A stretch of DNA of 7,899 nt. It comes from Bacillota bacterium (GTDB lineage Bacteria; Bacillota; Clostridia; Oscillospirales; Acutalibacteraceae). How positions within the stretch are numbered: position 1 is the first letter of the stretch; each line of letters opens with the position of its first letter. The notes beneath the pieces are model-generated. The model did not search any database, was not told where the DNA came from, and was given only the letters and a program-made list of their open reading frames with translations. Positions 1-5,298 of the stretch are shown here, in pieces. The stretch spans positions 1 to 7,899 of the forward strand of contig JAEZRH010000117.1 of the NCBI GenBank assembly GCA_023412845.1, written 5' to 3'. Made by a program: the position numbers and the translations under genes.

Positions 1-1
1 C

Positions 2-1108
2 CTCCCGGCGCTGGTGGGCGCCGCAGGGATACTTGACCTTGTGGGCGAAAACAGCCGCATTGTGATGGACGCCGGCACCGGCGAAGTCTATGTCGACCCG
101 GAACCGGATTTCGCGGAGTATTTTTCCCGGAGGAAAACGCGGCTGGAAGAGGAAAACGCGGTTTACCTTGCCGACGTGGGCCTGCCGGTGGTCACGAAGG
201 ACGGGAGGCGGCTGAAGGTCTATGCGAACGTCGGCAGCCTGAGGGATGTCGAACAGGCCGCCGTGCTCCATGCGGAAGGGGTCGGCCTTTTCCGCACGGA
301 ATTCCTGTATATGGAGAACGGCCATTTTCCGACGGAGGAAGAGCAGTTCGGCGTGTATCGGAAGGCCGTAGAAACGCTGGGCCGCGAGATCGTCATCCGC
401 ACGCTCGACATCGGCGGCGCCAAGGAGCTGAGTTATTATAAATTCGAGCCGGAGCAGAACCCGTTCCTCGGGCTGCGGGCGATCCGATTCTGTCTAAGGA
501 ACCCGGACATTTTCAAAACGCAGCTCCGGGCAATCCTCCGTGCGAGCCATTACGGCCCGCTGCGCATCATGCTGCCCATGCTGGTGTCGCTGGAGGAGGC
601 GGAAAGCGCGCTGGAGATCGTCGGCCGGGTCAAGGAGGAACTGAGCGGGGAGGGAGTCCCGTTCGATTCCGTGATCCCGGTCGGCATGATGATGGAGACC
701 CCGGCGGCCGTTTTCTGCGCGGACGAATTTGCCCAGATGATGGACTTCTTCAGCATCGGCACCAACGACCTTACCCAGTATACCCTCGCGGTGGACCGCG
801 GCAATAAGGAGATCAGGGATCTGTACGACCCGTTTCAGCCCGCCGTCGTGCGGGCGATCGCCCGCGTGATCGAGGCGGGGCACAAGGCCGGAATAGAAGT
901 CGGCATGTGCGGCGAATTCGCCGGCGACCGGCGTGCAACGAAACTTCTTCTGGGGCTGGGCCTTGATGAATTCAGCATGTCCGCCTCCGACACTCCAAAA
1001 ATCAAGGCGGCCCTGCGAGGCATGGACTTTGAAACGGAAAGAAAAAACGCACGGAAAATCCTTTGCCTGAAACATGCGGAAGAGATTAAATCCGCCCTTG
1101 ACAAATAG
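2..1108 (+). CDS. ptsI: PTS enzyme I (phosphoenolpyruvate-protein phosphotransferase), 5'-truncated by the window edge
   Basis: Cytoplasmic enzyme I takes the phosphoryl group from phosphoenolpyruvate (PEP) and passes it to HPr. About 368 residues are visible against roughly 570 for the family. The end of the phosphohistidine domain and the whole PEP-binding TIM barrel are present; the active-site His and HPr-binding region lie upstream of the window. The frame is open from base 2. Counting residues from the GTG at 14, the family motifs are GLFRTEFLYM (R94), the RTLDIGG arginine (R129), METPAA (E228), the PEP-utiliser signature around FSIGTNDLTQYTLAVDRGN (N251, D252, R262) and GMCGE with the catalytic Cys (C299). 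The usual GGDKEL is GGAKEL here. The stop lies 21 nt before the aldolase-family gene, so co-transcription is likely. Assignment to the family is very secure. Whether this is the housekeeping copy or a locus-specific paralogue cannot be told from the window. Confidence 0.96.
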   Translation, partial: LPALVGAAGILDLVGENSRIVMDAGTGEVYVDPEPDFAEYFSRRKTRLEEENAVYLADVGLPVVTKDGRRLKVYANVGSLRDVEQAAVLHAEGVGLFRTEFLYMENGHFPTEEEQFGVYRKAVETLGREIVIRTLDIGGAKELSYYKFEPEQNPFLGLRAIRFCLRNPDIFKTQLRAILRASHYGPLRIMLPMLVSLEEAESALEIVGRVKEELSGEGVPFDSVIPVGMMMETPAAVFCADEFAQMMDFFSIGTNDLTQYTLAVDRGNKEIRDLYDPFQPAVVRAIARVIEAGHKAGIEVGMCGEFAGDRRATKLLLGLGLDEFSMSASDTPKIKAALRGMDFETERKNARKILCLKHAEEIKSALDK

Positions 1109-1114
1109 CCGAAA

Positions 1115-1122
1115 AGAGGAAA
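1115..1122 (+). promoter_or_regulatory. Ribosome binding site of the 4-epimerase gene
   Basis: AGAGGAAA sits 7 nt before the ATG at 1130 and supports that start. It lies inside the 21-nt gap after enzyme I. Confidence 0.7.
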
Positions 1123-1129
1123 TACTTAT

Positions 1130-1834
1130 ATGTTGGAAGAATTGAAACGCGAGGTATGCAGGGCGAACCTTGAGCTCCCAAAACGCGGCCTAGTCACCTA
1201 CACCTGGGGCAACGTGAGCGGGATCGACCGTTCGGCGGGCCTATTCGCGATCAAGCCCAGCGGCGTGGAATACGGGGGCCTCGCGCCGGAAGACATGGTG
1301 ATTGTCGACCTGCAGGGGAACGTTGTGGAAGGAAAGTACAGGCCTTCGTCCGATACTGCCACGCATGTCGAGCTTTACCGGAATTTTCCGCAGATCGGCG
1401 GCATTGTCCACACGCACTCCACCTGGGCCACATCCTGGGCGCAGGCGGCCCGTTCCATTCCCTGCTACGGCACGACGCAGGCGGATTATTTCTACGGGGA
1501 GATTCCGTGCGCGCGCCCGCTGACCCGGAAAGAGATCGCAGAGACATATGAGCGCAACACGGGCCTTGTCATGGCGGAGCTTTTGAAGGAACGCGCCGCG
1601 AAGGGTATAGACATTCTAGCCGTCCCCGGCATGCTCTGCCCGTTCCACGGGCCGTTCGCGTGGGGAGAAAATGCGGCGAAAGCGGTCTACAACGCCGTCG
1701 TGTTGGAAGAGGTGGCAAGAATGGCCGCCAACACCGAGTCCATCAACCGGCAGGCGAAATCCGCGCCGCAGTACATGATCGATAAGCACTATTACCGCAA
1801 ACACGGCCCCGGTGCCTATTACGGGCAGAAATGA
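1130..1834 (+). CDS. L-ribulose-5-phosphate 4-epimerase, class II aldolase family (AraD/UlaF/SgbE type)
   Basis: Members of this family interconvert L-ribulose 5-phosphate and D-xylulose 5-phosphate by a zinc-dependent retro-aldol/aldol mechanism in the cytoplasm. The protein is 234 residues, close to the 231 of E. coli AraD, and similar along its whole length. It opens MLEELKREV and has the TWGNVS and IKPSGV phosphate/substrate loops (about 25-45), SSDTATH (D75), the metal-binding HTH pair (H94, H96), ADYFYG with the catalytic Asp (D119), the third metal ligand in FHGPFAWG (H173), and a C-terminal DKHYYRKHG...AYYG with the conserved late Tyr. AraD, UlaF (ascorbate) and SgbE (L-xylulose) cannot be separated on sequence alone. 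The UlaE-like 3-epimerase downstream in the same cluster favours a UlaF/SgbE-like role, so I leave the symbol empty. It sits between enzyme I and HPr, which is an unusual position. Confidence 0.93.
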   Translation: MLEELKREVCRANLELPKRGLVTYTWGNVSGIDRSAGLFAIKPSGVEYGGLAPEDMVIVDLQGNVVEGKYRPSSDTATHVELYRNFPQIGGIVHTHSTWATSWAQAARSIPCYGTTQADYFYGEIPCARPLTRKEIAETYERNTGLVMAELLKERAAKGIDILAVPGMLCPFHGPFAWGENAAKAVYNAVVLEEVARMAANTESINRQAKSAPQYMIDKHYYRKHGPGAYYGQK

Positions 1835-1869
1835 TCTTTCTGAATGCATCGCGGCCGGTTGCTGCGGGT

Positions 1870-1877
1870 AAGGAGAT
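1870..1877 (+). promoter_or_regulatory. Strong ribosome binding site of the HPr gene
   Basis: AAGGAGAT lies 9 nt before the ATG at 1887 and close to the ideal anti-16S complement. It implies efficient independent translation of HPr within the operon. Confidence 0.75.
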
Positions 1878-1886
1878 ATAAGTACG

Positions 1887-2162
1887 ATGATATCCGAAAA
1901 AGTCAGAGTACGCAATGTGACTGGGCTTCATCTGCGCCCGGCGACGGAGCTTTCCGATATTTGTTCCAAATGTCCGTGCGACGTCACCATCGTCCACCCG
2001 AAGGGACGCATTAACCCGAAAAGCGTATTGATGCTGATGAGCGCGGCGATCAAGGCGGGCACGGAAATCGAGGTCCGGTGCAGCGGGGAGGACGAAGAAA
2101 ATTCCCTCAGGAAAATCATAGGCGCGATCAAGGGTGGTTTCGGCGAGGAAATGATCGATTGA
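1887..2162 (+). CDS. HPr family phosphocarrier protein of the PTS
   Basis: HPr accepts phosphate from enzyme I on a histidine and hands it to sugar-specific enzyme II proteins. In Firmicutes, HPr kinase also phosphorylates Ser46, which controls catabolite repression through CcpA. The 91-residue product has the histidine-site motif GLHLRPATE (H15, R17) and the serine site NPKSVLMLMS with Ser at exactly position 46, so both phosphorylation sites look intact. Residues around the second site (VLMLMS instead of the usual IMGVMS) diverge from classical ptsH, suggesting an operon-specific paralogue. Oddly, three cysteines form a CSKCPC cluster (C26, C29, C31) at the end of the first helix, and there is another Cys at 70. 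Upstream enzyme I is its natural phosphodonor. Domain assignment is secure. Whether it serves transport or only regulation is unknown. Confidence 0.95.
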   Translation: MISEKVRVRNVTGLHLRPATELSDICSKCPCDVTIVHPKGRINPKSVLMLMSAAIKAGTEIEVRCSGEDEENSLRKIIGAIKGGFGEEMID

Positions 2163-2202
2163 CCGCCATGAAAAAAACGGCTTGCTTTTCGGGCGCAGCG
2201 GC

Positions 2203-2244
2203 TCGGGCCCCCCGGCCTGCTCTCGCTTCCTGGGCCGGGCCCGA
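2203..2244 (+). other. GC-rich intercistronic hairpin before the HAD phosphatase gene
   Basis: An 8-bp perfect stem, TCGGGCCC (2203-2210) with GGGCCCGA (2237-2244), continues after a 3-nt bulge with GGCC/GGCC (2214-2217 and 2233-2236) around a loop of about 15 nt. No T-run follows, so it does not look like a rho-independent terminator. It ends 6 nt before the ribosome binding site of the next gene, where it could affect mRNA stability or translation initiation. Fold and role are inferred. Confidence 0.5.
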
Positions 2245-2262
2245 TCGACGGGAGGAAGATTC

Positions 2263-3102
2263 ATGACGCTGGACCCTAGGTTGCGGCCGCGCCTGGTGGC
2301 GGTCGATCTTGACGGCACGTTCCTCGACGAACACAGTACGGTCACGGCGGCAAACCGCCGGACCGTCGAAGAGATCATCGCGCGGGGGATCGAATTTGTC
2401 GTAACAAGCGGGAGAATCCTTTCACGTTTCCCTCAGGATGTGCTTTCCATCGAAGGAATGCGCTTTGCGGTCACAGCCAACGGCGCAAGCCTTTTGGATC
2501 TCAGAGGGAAACGGGAGCTGTTTTCGGACCCTATCCCGGGAGAAACCGCCGCCCGGATTCTCGGCGCCGTGTTTTCCTTCCCAGTCTACTGTGAAATCTA
2601 TTCCGGGAACCAGGCGTTCACCGACGAGGACAGGCTTCGCTTTTTCCGCGACGATTTCTACACTCCGAACCGCCTGAAAGCGATGAACCAGTCGAGAAAT
2701 ATCGTTCCCGACCTGCGGGAGCTGATCCGGCAGCCGGGCTGCGGAGTACAGAAGGTCTTTCTACCCCATGTCCCTGAAGAATACACACAGGCGTTTGAAA
2801 AAAAGCTTTTTGCGATAGACGGCCTTGAGGTCACAAATCCTTTTCCCCTGCATTATGAGGCCAATCGGCAGGGCTGCGATAAGGCGCACGGCCTTCAGCA
2901 GCTTTGTGGCATACTCGGCGTTTCCGCGGAGGAGGTCATGGCGTTCGGGGACGCCAACAACGACAGCGCGATGCTCCGATTTGCCGGCATGTCCGTAGCA
3001 ATGAGGAATGCGGACGAGGACGTGCGACGCCAGGCGAGGTTTTCTACCAAAAGCAACGCGGAAGATGGGGTCGCCTGTTTTCTGCGTGAGCATGTTTTAT
3101 AG
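2263..3102 (+). CDS. Cof-type HAD-superfamily phosphatase (subclass IIB)
   Basis: A cytoplasmic, probably Mg-dependent hydrolase of the Cof/YwpJ kind, whose members dephosphorylate sugar phosphates and other small phosphometabolites. The 279-residue product has all four HAD motifs in order: VDLDGT with nucleophile and acid (D15, D17), VVTSGR (T48, S49), the lysine of motif III (K207 in GCDKAHG) and FGDANNDSAML (D230, N233, D234). The region between about 85 and 200 is the family's C2-type cap, which sets substrate choice. The ATG at 2263 is chosen because GGAGGA sits 6 nt before it; an in-frame ATG at 2182 would add 27 low-complexity residues that overlap the hairpin and have no recognisable domain. 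Its place between HPr and the 3-epimerase suggests removal of a dead-end or excess sugar phosphate of this pathway. The exact substrate is unknown. Confidence 0.92.
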   Translation: MTLDPRLRPRLVAVDLDGTFLDEHSTVTAANRRTVEEIIARGIEFVVTSGRILSRFPQDVLSIEGMRFAVTANGASLLDLRGKRELFSDPIPGETAARILGAVFSFPVYCEIYSGNQAFTDEDRLRFFRDDFYTPNRLKAMNQSRNIVPDLRELIRQPGCGVQKVFLPHVPEEYTQAFEKKLFAIDGLEVTNPFPLHYEANRQGCDKAHGLQQLCGILGVSAEEVMAFGDANNDSAMLRFAGMSVAMRNADEDVRRQARFSTKSNAEDGVACFLREHVL

Positions 3103-3129
3103 TACACCGGAGCTATACCGGAAATCCTG

Positions 3130-3141
3130 CCTGAATTCAGG
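3130..3141. repeat. 12-bp perfect palindrome between the phosphatase and 3-epimerase genes
   Basis: CCTGAATTCAGG reads the same on both strands. It lies in the 62-nt gap before the 3-epimerase and 9 nt before its ribosome binding site. It may be a protein-binding site or chance; no second copy was noticed in the window. Confidence 0.3.
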
Positions 3142-3164
3142 GAGAAAAAAGGGAGACGGAAGTT

Positions 3165-4031
3165 GTGGAGAATTCTTTGAACCGGAGTTACCGGCTGGGG
3201 CTATACGAAAAAGCCATGCCGGCGGAACTGACGTGGAAAGAAAAGCTAGAGACCGCGCGGGACAGCGGGTTCGACCATGTGGAGATCAGCGTGGACGAGA
3301 CCGATGGAAAACTGGCTCGCCTCGACTGGACGAAAGACCGGAAGCGCGAATTGGTTTCACTTATGGAAGAAACCGGGGTGCCCATCCGTTCCATGTGCCT
3401 TTCGGGGCACCGCAAATATCCGCTTGGCAGCCCGGAGGAAGCAACACGTGCGCGTGGATTGGAGATCATGGACCGCGCGGTGACATTTGCGGCTGAGCTC
3501 GGCATCCGCATCATCCAGCTCGCGGGATACGACGTATATTATGAACAGGGGACCGAAAAGACGCGGGAGCTTTTTGCCAACGGAGTGCAGAAAGCCGTCT
3601 GCATGGCGGCAAAGTCGGGTGTTATGCTCGGCTTTGAGACCATGGAGACACCGTTTATGGACACGGTAGAGAAGGCGATGCGGTATGTGGACTTGATCGG
3701 CGGCCCCTATCTCGGCGTTTATCCGGATATAGGGAATCTGCAGAATGCCGCCCTCCTGTACGGAAAGCCGGCGGCCGAGGACCTGCGCACCGGCAAAGGC
3801 CATATTTTTGCGGCACACCTCAAGGAAACGCTTCCCGGCCGCTACCGGGAAGTCCCCTTCTCGACCGGCCACACGGATTATCTTGGCTGCATCTCCCGGC
3901 TGAAAGAGCAGAATGTCAGGCTGTACGTCGGCGAGTTCTGGTACAAGGGGTCGCCGGAGTGGCGCGGGGACCTGAAATTCGCCGCGCGGTTCCTGCGGGG
4001 AAAACTGGACGCCGTCTGGCAATGCGGGTGA
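3165..4031 (+). CDS. L-ribulose-5-phosphate 3-epimerase (UlaE/SgbU type)
   Basis: UlaE and SgbU interconvert L-xylulose 5-phosphate and L-ribulose 5-phosphate using a xylose isomerase-like TIM barrel with a divalent metal. The 288-residue product (E. coli UlaE has 284) shares near-identical blocks with it: LGLYEKAMPA (11-20), SVDETD followed by ARLDW (42-55), SMCLSGHR then YPLGS (76-89), IIQLAGYDVYY (116-126) and YPDIGN (186-191). The likely metal ligands are E158 (GFETME), D188 (YPDIG), H218 (AAHLKE) and E257 (VGEFW). The GTG start is favoured by GGGAG at 3151-3155, 9 nt upstream; a TTG at 3177 is a possible alternative that would drop four residues. With the 4-epimerase earlier in the cluster it would form a two-step route from L-xylulose 5-phosphate to D-xylulose 5-phosphate. 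Family identity is very secure; the pathway's starting compound is not visible. Confidence 0.94.
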   Translation: MENSLNRSYRLGLYEKAMPAELTWKEKLETARDSGFDHVEISVDETDGKLARLDWTKDRKRELVSLMEETGVPIRSMCLSGHRKYPLGSPEEATRARGLEIMDRAVTFAAELGIRIIQLAGYDVYYEQGTEKTRELFANGVQKAVCMAAKSGVMLGFETMETPFMDTVEKAMRYVDLIGGPYLGVYPDIGNLQNAALLYGKPAAEDLRTGKGHIFAAHLKETLPGRYREVPFSTGHTDYLGCISRLKEQNVRLYVGEFWYKGSPEWRGDLKFAARFLRGKLDAVWQCG

Positions 4032-4157
4032 CTCTGCCCTGCGCCTGGCCTCCGGACGTATGCTCCGCCGGCTTTTGCCGATGGCATGGCCGTGATATTT
4101 TCCTCTTCAGCGACCCCACGGGTTTCGGCAGGAAAATCCATAAATCTTTTCCAATTT

Positions 4158-4164
4158 GGGAAGG
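4158..4164 (+). promoter_or_regulatory. Ribosome binding site that sets the DeoR regulator start
   Basis: GGGAAGG lies 5 nt before the ATG at 4170. This supports starting the regulator here rather than at an in-frame ATG at 4086, which would add 28 residues with no domain before the DNA-binding region. The 138-nt gap from 4032 holds no recognisable terminator and no convincing promoter; it has only a small CGGC-TTTT-GCCG hairpin at 4069-4080. Confidence 0.55.
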
Positions 4165-4169
4165 TTTCT

Positions 4170-4997
4170 ATGAGAAACAGTTTGAATTTTGTTGATAAGC
4201 GCCGCACGGAGATCATCCGGCTGCTGGAGCAGTACGGCCATGTAAAGGTTTCTTTCCTTGCACAGGAGCTGAATGTGTCTCCGCTGACGGTCCGCCGCGA
4301 CCTAGACAGCCTGGAAGAGCAGAATATCATCACCCGCCAGTACGGGAGCGCGACTTTGCTGAATCCGGGAAACAGCGCTTTCAGCAGCAGCCAGGTGCAG
4401 CGCAAGGCCGCGATTGCAAAGGCAGCCGCCATGCTGGTGAAGGATCAGGATTCCATTTTTATCAATACCAGTTCAACGGCGCTGCTCATGATGCAGTATA
4501 TTACGGCAAAGAACGTCACCATCATTACGAACAACGGCAAGGCGCTGAAAATGCCTTATAATCCCATGCTTACCGTCGTCCTGACCGGAGGGGAGATCCG
4601 CTTCCCGAAGGAATCCATGTTCGGTGAATTTGCACTGCAGAATATCAACCGGGTTTCCGCCAATAAATGCTTTCTGGGCTGCGCCGGCCTTTCCATTGAG
4701 GGGGGGCTGACAACGGCGGCGTTTCAGGAAAGGCCCGTCAACTCCATGATGCTCGAAAGATCGGAAAAACACTTTGTCCTGGCCGATTATACGAAAATCG
4801 GGGTGACTTCAAGCTTCCGGTACGGGGAAGCGGAGGACATTGATCTTCTGATTACGGATGAGTCTGCCTCCAAATCCGTTTTGACCAAATTCAAGCGGAT
4901 GGGGATGGAAATCGAGCTTGTAAAGCCGGCGGGGGCTAAGTCTCCCCCGGAAGAGAACGTTCCAGCCTTTGAACAGCCGCGGGAAAAGGACGACTGA
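4170..4997 (+). CDS. DeoR/GlpR-family transcriptional regulator
   Basis: Proteins of this family usually repress sugar operons and release DNA on binding a phosphorylated sugar intermediate. The 275-residue product (family about 250-260) has an N-terminal winged helix-turn-helix, residues 10-65, with the DeoR signature VSPLTVRRDLDSLEE (36-50) as recognition helix. The C-terminal DeoR sensor domain (about 82-250) shows FINTSSTA (98-104), VTIITNN (116-122), LTGGEIR (138-144), FLGCAGLS then GGLTT (168-182) and LADYTKIG (204-211), the last matching the family's D-S-K-F/G ligand segment. Residues 252-275 form a charged, proline- and glutamate-rich tail beyond the usual family end. It lies at the 3' end of the epimerase cluster and directly before the ABC operon, so either or both are plausible targets, with an L-xylulose or L-ribulose phosphate as a possible effector (inference). 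Confidence 0.92.
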   Translation: MRNSLNFVDKRRTEIIRLLEQYGHVKVSFLAQELNVSPLTVRRDLDSLEEQNIITRQYGSATLLNPGNSAFSSSQVQRKAAIAKAAAMLVKDQDSIFINTSSTALLMMQYITAKNVTIITNNGKALKMPYNPMLTVVLTGGEIRFPKESMFGEFALQNINRVSANKCFLGCAGLSIEGGLTTAAFQERPVNSMMLERSEKHFVLADYTKIGVTSSFRYGEAEDIDLLITDESASKSVLTKFKRMGMEIELVKPAGAKSPPEENVPAFEQPREKDD

Positions 4998-5002
4998 GGT
5001 CA

Positions 5003-5085
5003 CCGTTCCCAAGGCCGCTTTTTTGGAAATAAGCCTTCTGCTCCTTTCTGCTTGACGCGGATGGGAACGGGGGGCTTTTCTTTTT
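5003..5085 (+). terminator. Probable transcription terminator with an extended stem after the DeoR gene
   Basis: A perfect 9-bp inverted repeat, CCGTTCCCA (5003-5011) and TGGGAACGG (5062-5070), encloses about 50 nt and is followed by GGGGC and a T-rich run (5076-5085). Inside it, AAGGC (5011-5015) can pair with GCCTT (5033-5037), overlapping the outer stem by one base. The position, just after the regulator stop, and the T-run suit a terminator. The large loop and the 5-nt gap before the T-run are atypical, and AAGCC (5031-5035) could alternatively pair with GGCTT (5073-5077), so a structured or switchable RNA is not excluded. Confidence 0.55.
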
Positions 5086-5195
5086 GCGTTTAAAGAATCG
5101 GAAACGATAGGACACGTATAAAACAATAAAACTTTTAAGGTTTAATAAAAAAATTTATATATTTTATCGATTGCCCGCAAAAACAAGATAACGGA

Positions 5196-5248
5196 TTGTA
5201 GATTATAATAACATAATCTATTTTATGTAGATAATATTTGTTTATAAT
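5196..5248 (+). promoter_or_regulatory. AT-rich promoter region of the ABC transporter operon
   Basis: The gap 4998-5298 is non-coding, and from about 5110 it is strikingly AT-rich compared with the GC-rich genes around it. Two promoter readings are possible. TTGTAG (5196-5201), a 17-nt spacer and TATTTT (5219-5224) would place the inverted repeat at 5199-5220 between -35 and -10. A perfect TATAAT at 5243-5248 has no good -35 but lies a reasonable distance before the start at 5299. A second perfect TATAAT at 5204-5209 falls within the inverted repeat. That the operon's promoter lies here is likely; the exact elements are uncertain. Confidence 0.45.
5199..5235. promoter_or_regulatory. Candidate operator: inverted 8-bp half-sites with an extra copy
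   Basis: TAGATTAT (5199-5206) and ATAATCTA (5213-5220) form a perfect inverted repeat with a 6-nt spacer, and TAGATAAT (5228-5235) is a third half-site with one mismatch. A weaker copy, AAGATAAC, begins at 5185, so half-sites start at 5185, 5199, 5213 and 5228. The sites overlap the possible promoter elements, as a repressor site would. The DeoR-family protein encoded just upstream is the natural candidate binder, which is inference. AT-richness raises the chance of coincidental repeats. Confidence 0.4.
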
Positions 5249-5257
5249 TTTATTCGG

Positions 5258-5275
5258 AAGCTTGATCAAAAGCTT
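5258..5275 (+). other. Small hairpin in the leader of the solute-binding protein gene
   Basis: AAGCTT-GATCAA-AAGCTT gives a 6-bp stem and 6-nt loop, 10 nt before the GGGAGG ribosome binding site. The following TAATTTT is too short a T-run to make a convincing terminator. It could stabilise the mRNA 5' end or be another protein site; function unknown. Confidence 0.3.
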
Positions 5276-5298
5276 TAATTTTGGTGGGAGGTAAAAGA

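Noticed and set aside
494..1075. Reverse-strand open frame (193 codons) within enzyme I
   Set aside because: Shadow of a highly conserved coding region; no recognisable motif.
2182..2262. Upstream in-frame ATG that would lengthen the HAD phosphatase by 27 residues
   Set aside because: The added residues show no domain, overlap the GC-rich hairpin and have no ribosome site, while the ATG at 2263 has GGAGGA 6 nt upstream and starts just before the HAD motif I.
1743..2378. Long reverse-strand open frame (211 codons) across the 4-epimerase end and HPr
   Set aside because: It lies antisense to well-identified genes, has Arg/Ala-rich low-similarity content and resembles the open antisense frames expected in GC-rich coding DNA.
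3008..3496. Forward 162-codon frame spanning the phosphatase end and 3-epimerase start
   Set aside because: It overlaps two well-supported genes in another frame and has an Arg/Gly-rich composition typical of a shifted reading.
3357..4022. Reverse-strand open frame (221 codons) within the 3-epimerase
   Set aside because: Fully inside a confidently assigned gene on the other strand and without domain signs.
4069..4080. CGGC-TTTT-GCCG mini-hairpin after the 3-epimerase gene as a terminator
   Set aside because: The stem is only 4 bp and no T-run follows.
4086..4169. Upstream in-frame ATG that would lengthen the DeoR regulator by 28 residues
   Set aside because: The ATG at 4170 has a better placed GGGAAGG, and DeoR proteins normally begin just before the helix-turn-helix.
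5099..5112. Possible CcpA (cre) site CGGAAACGATAGGA
   Set aside because: Only one half agrees with the cre consensus and symmetry is poor, so it is not reported as a site despite the expected role of HPr Ser46 signalling.
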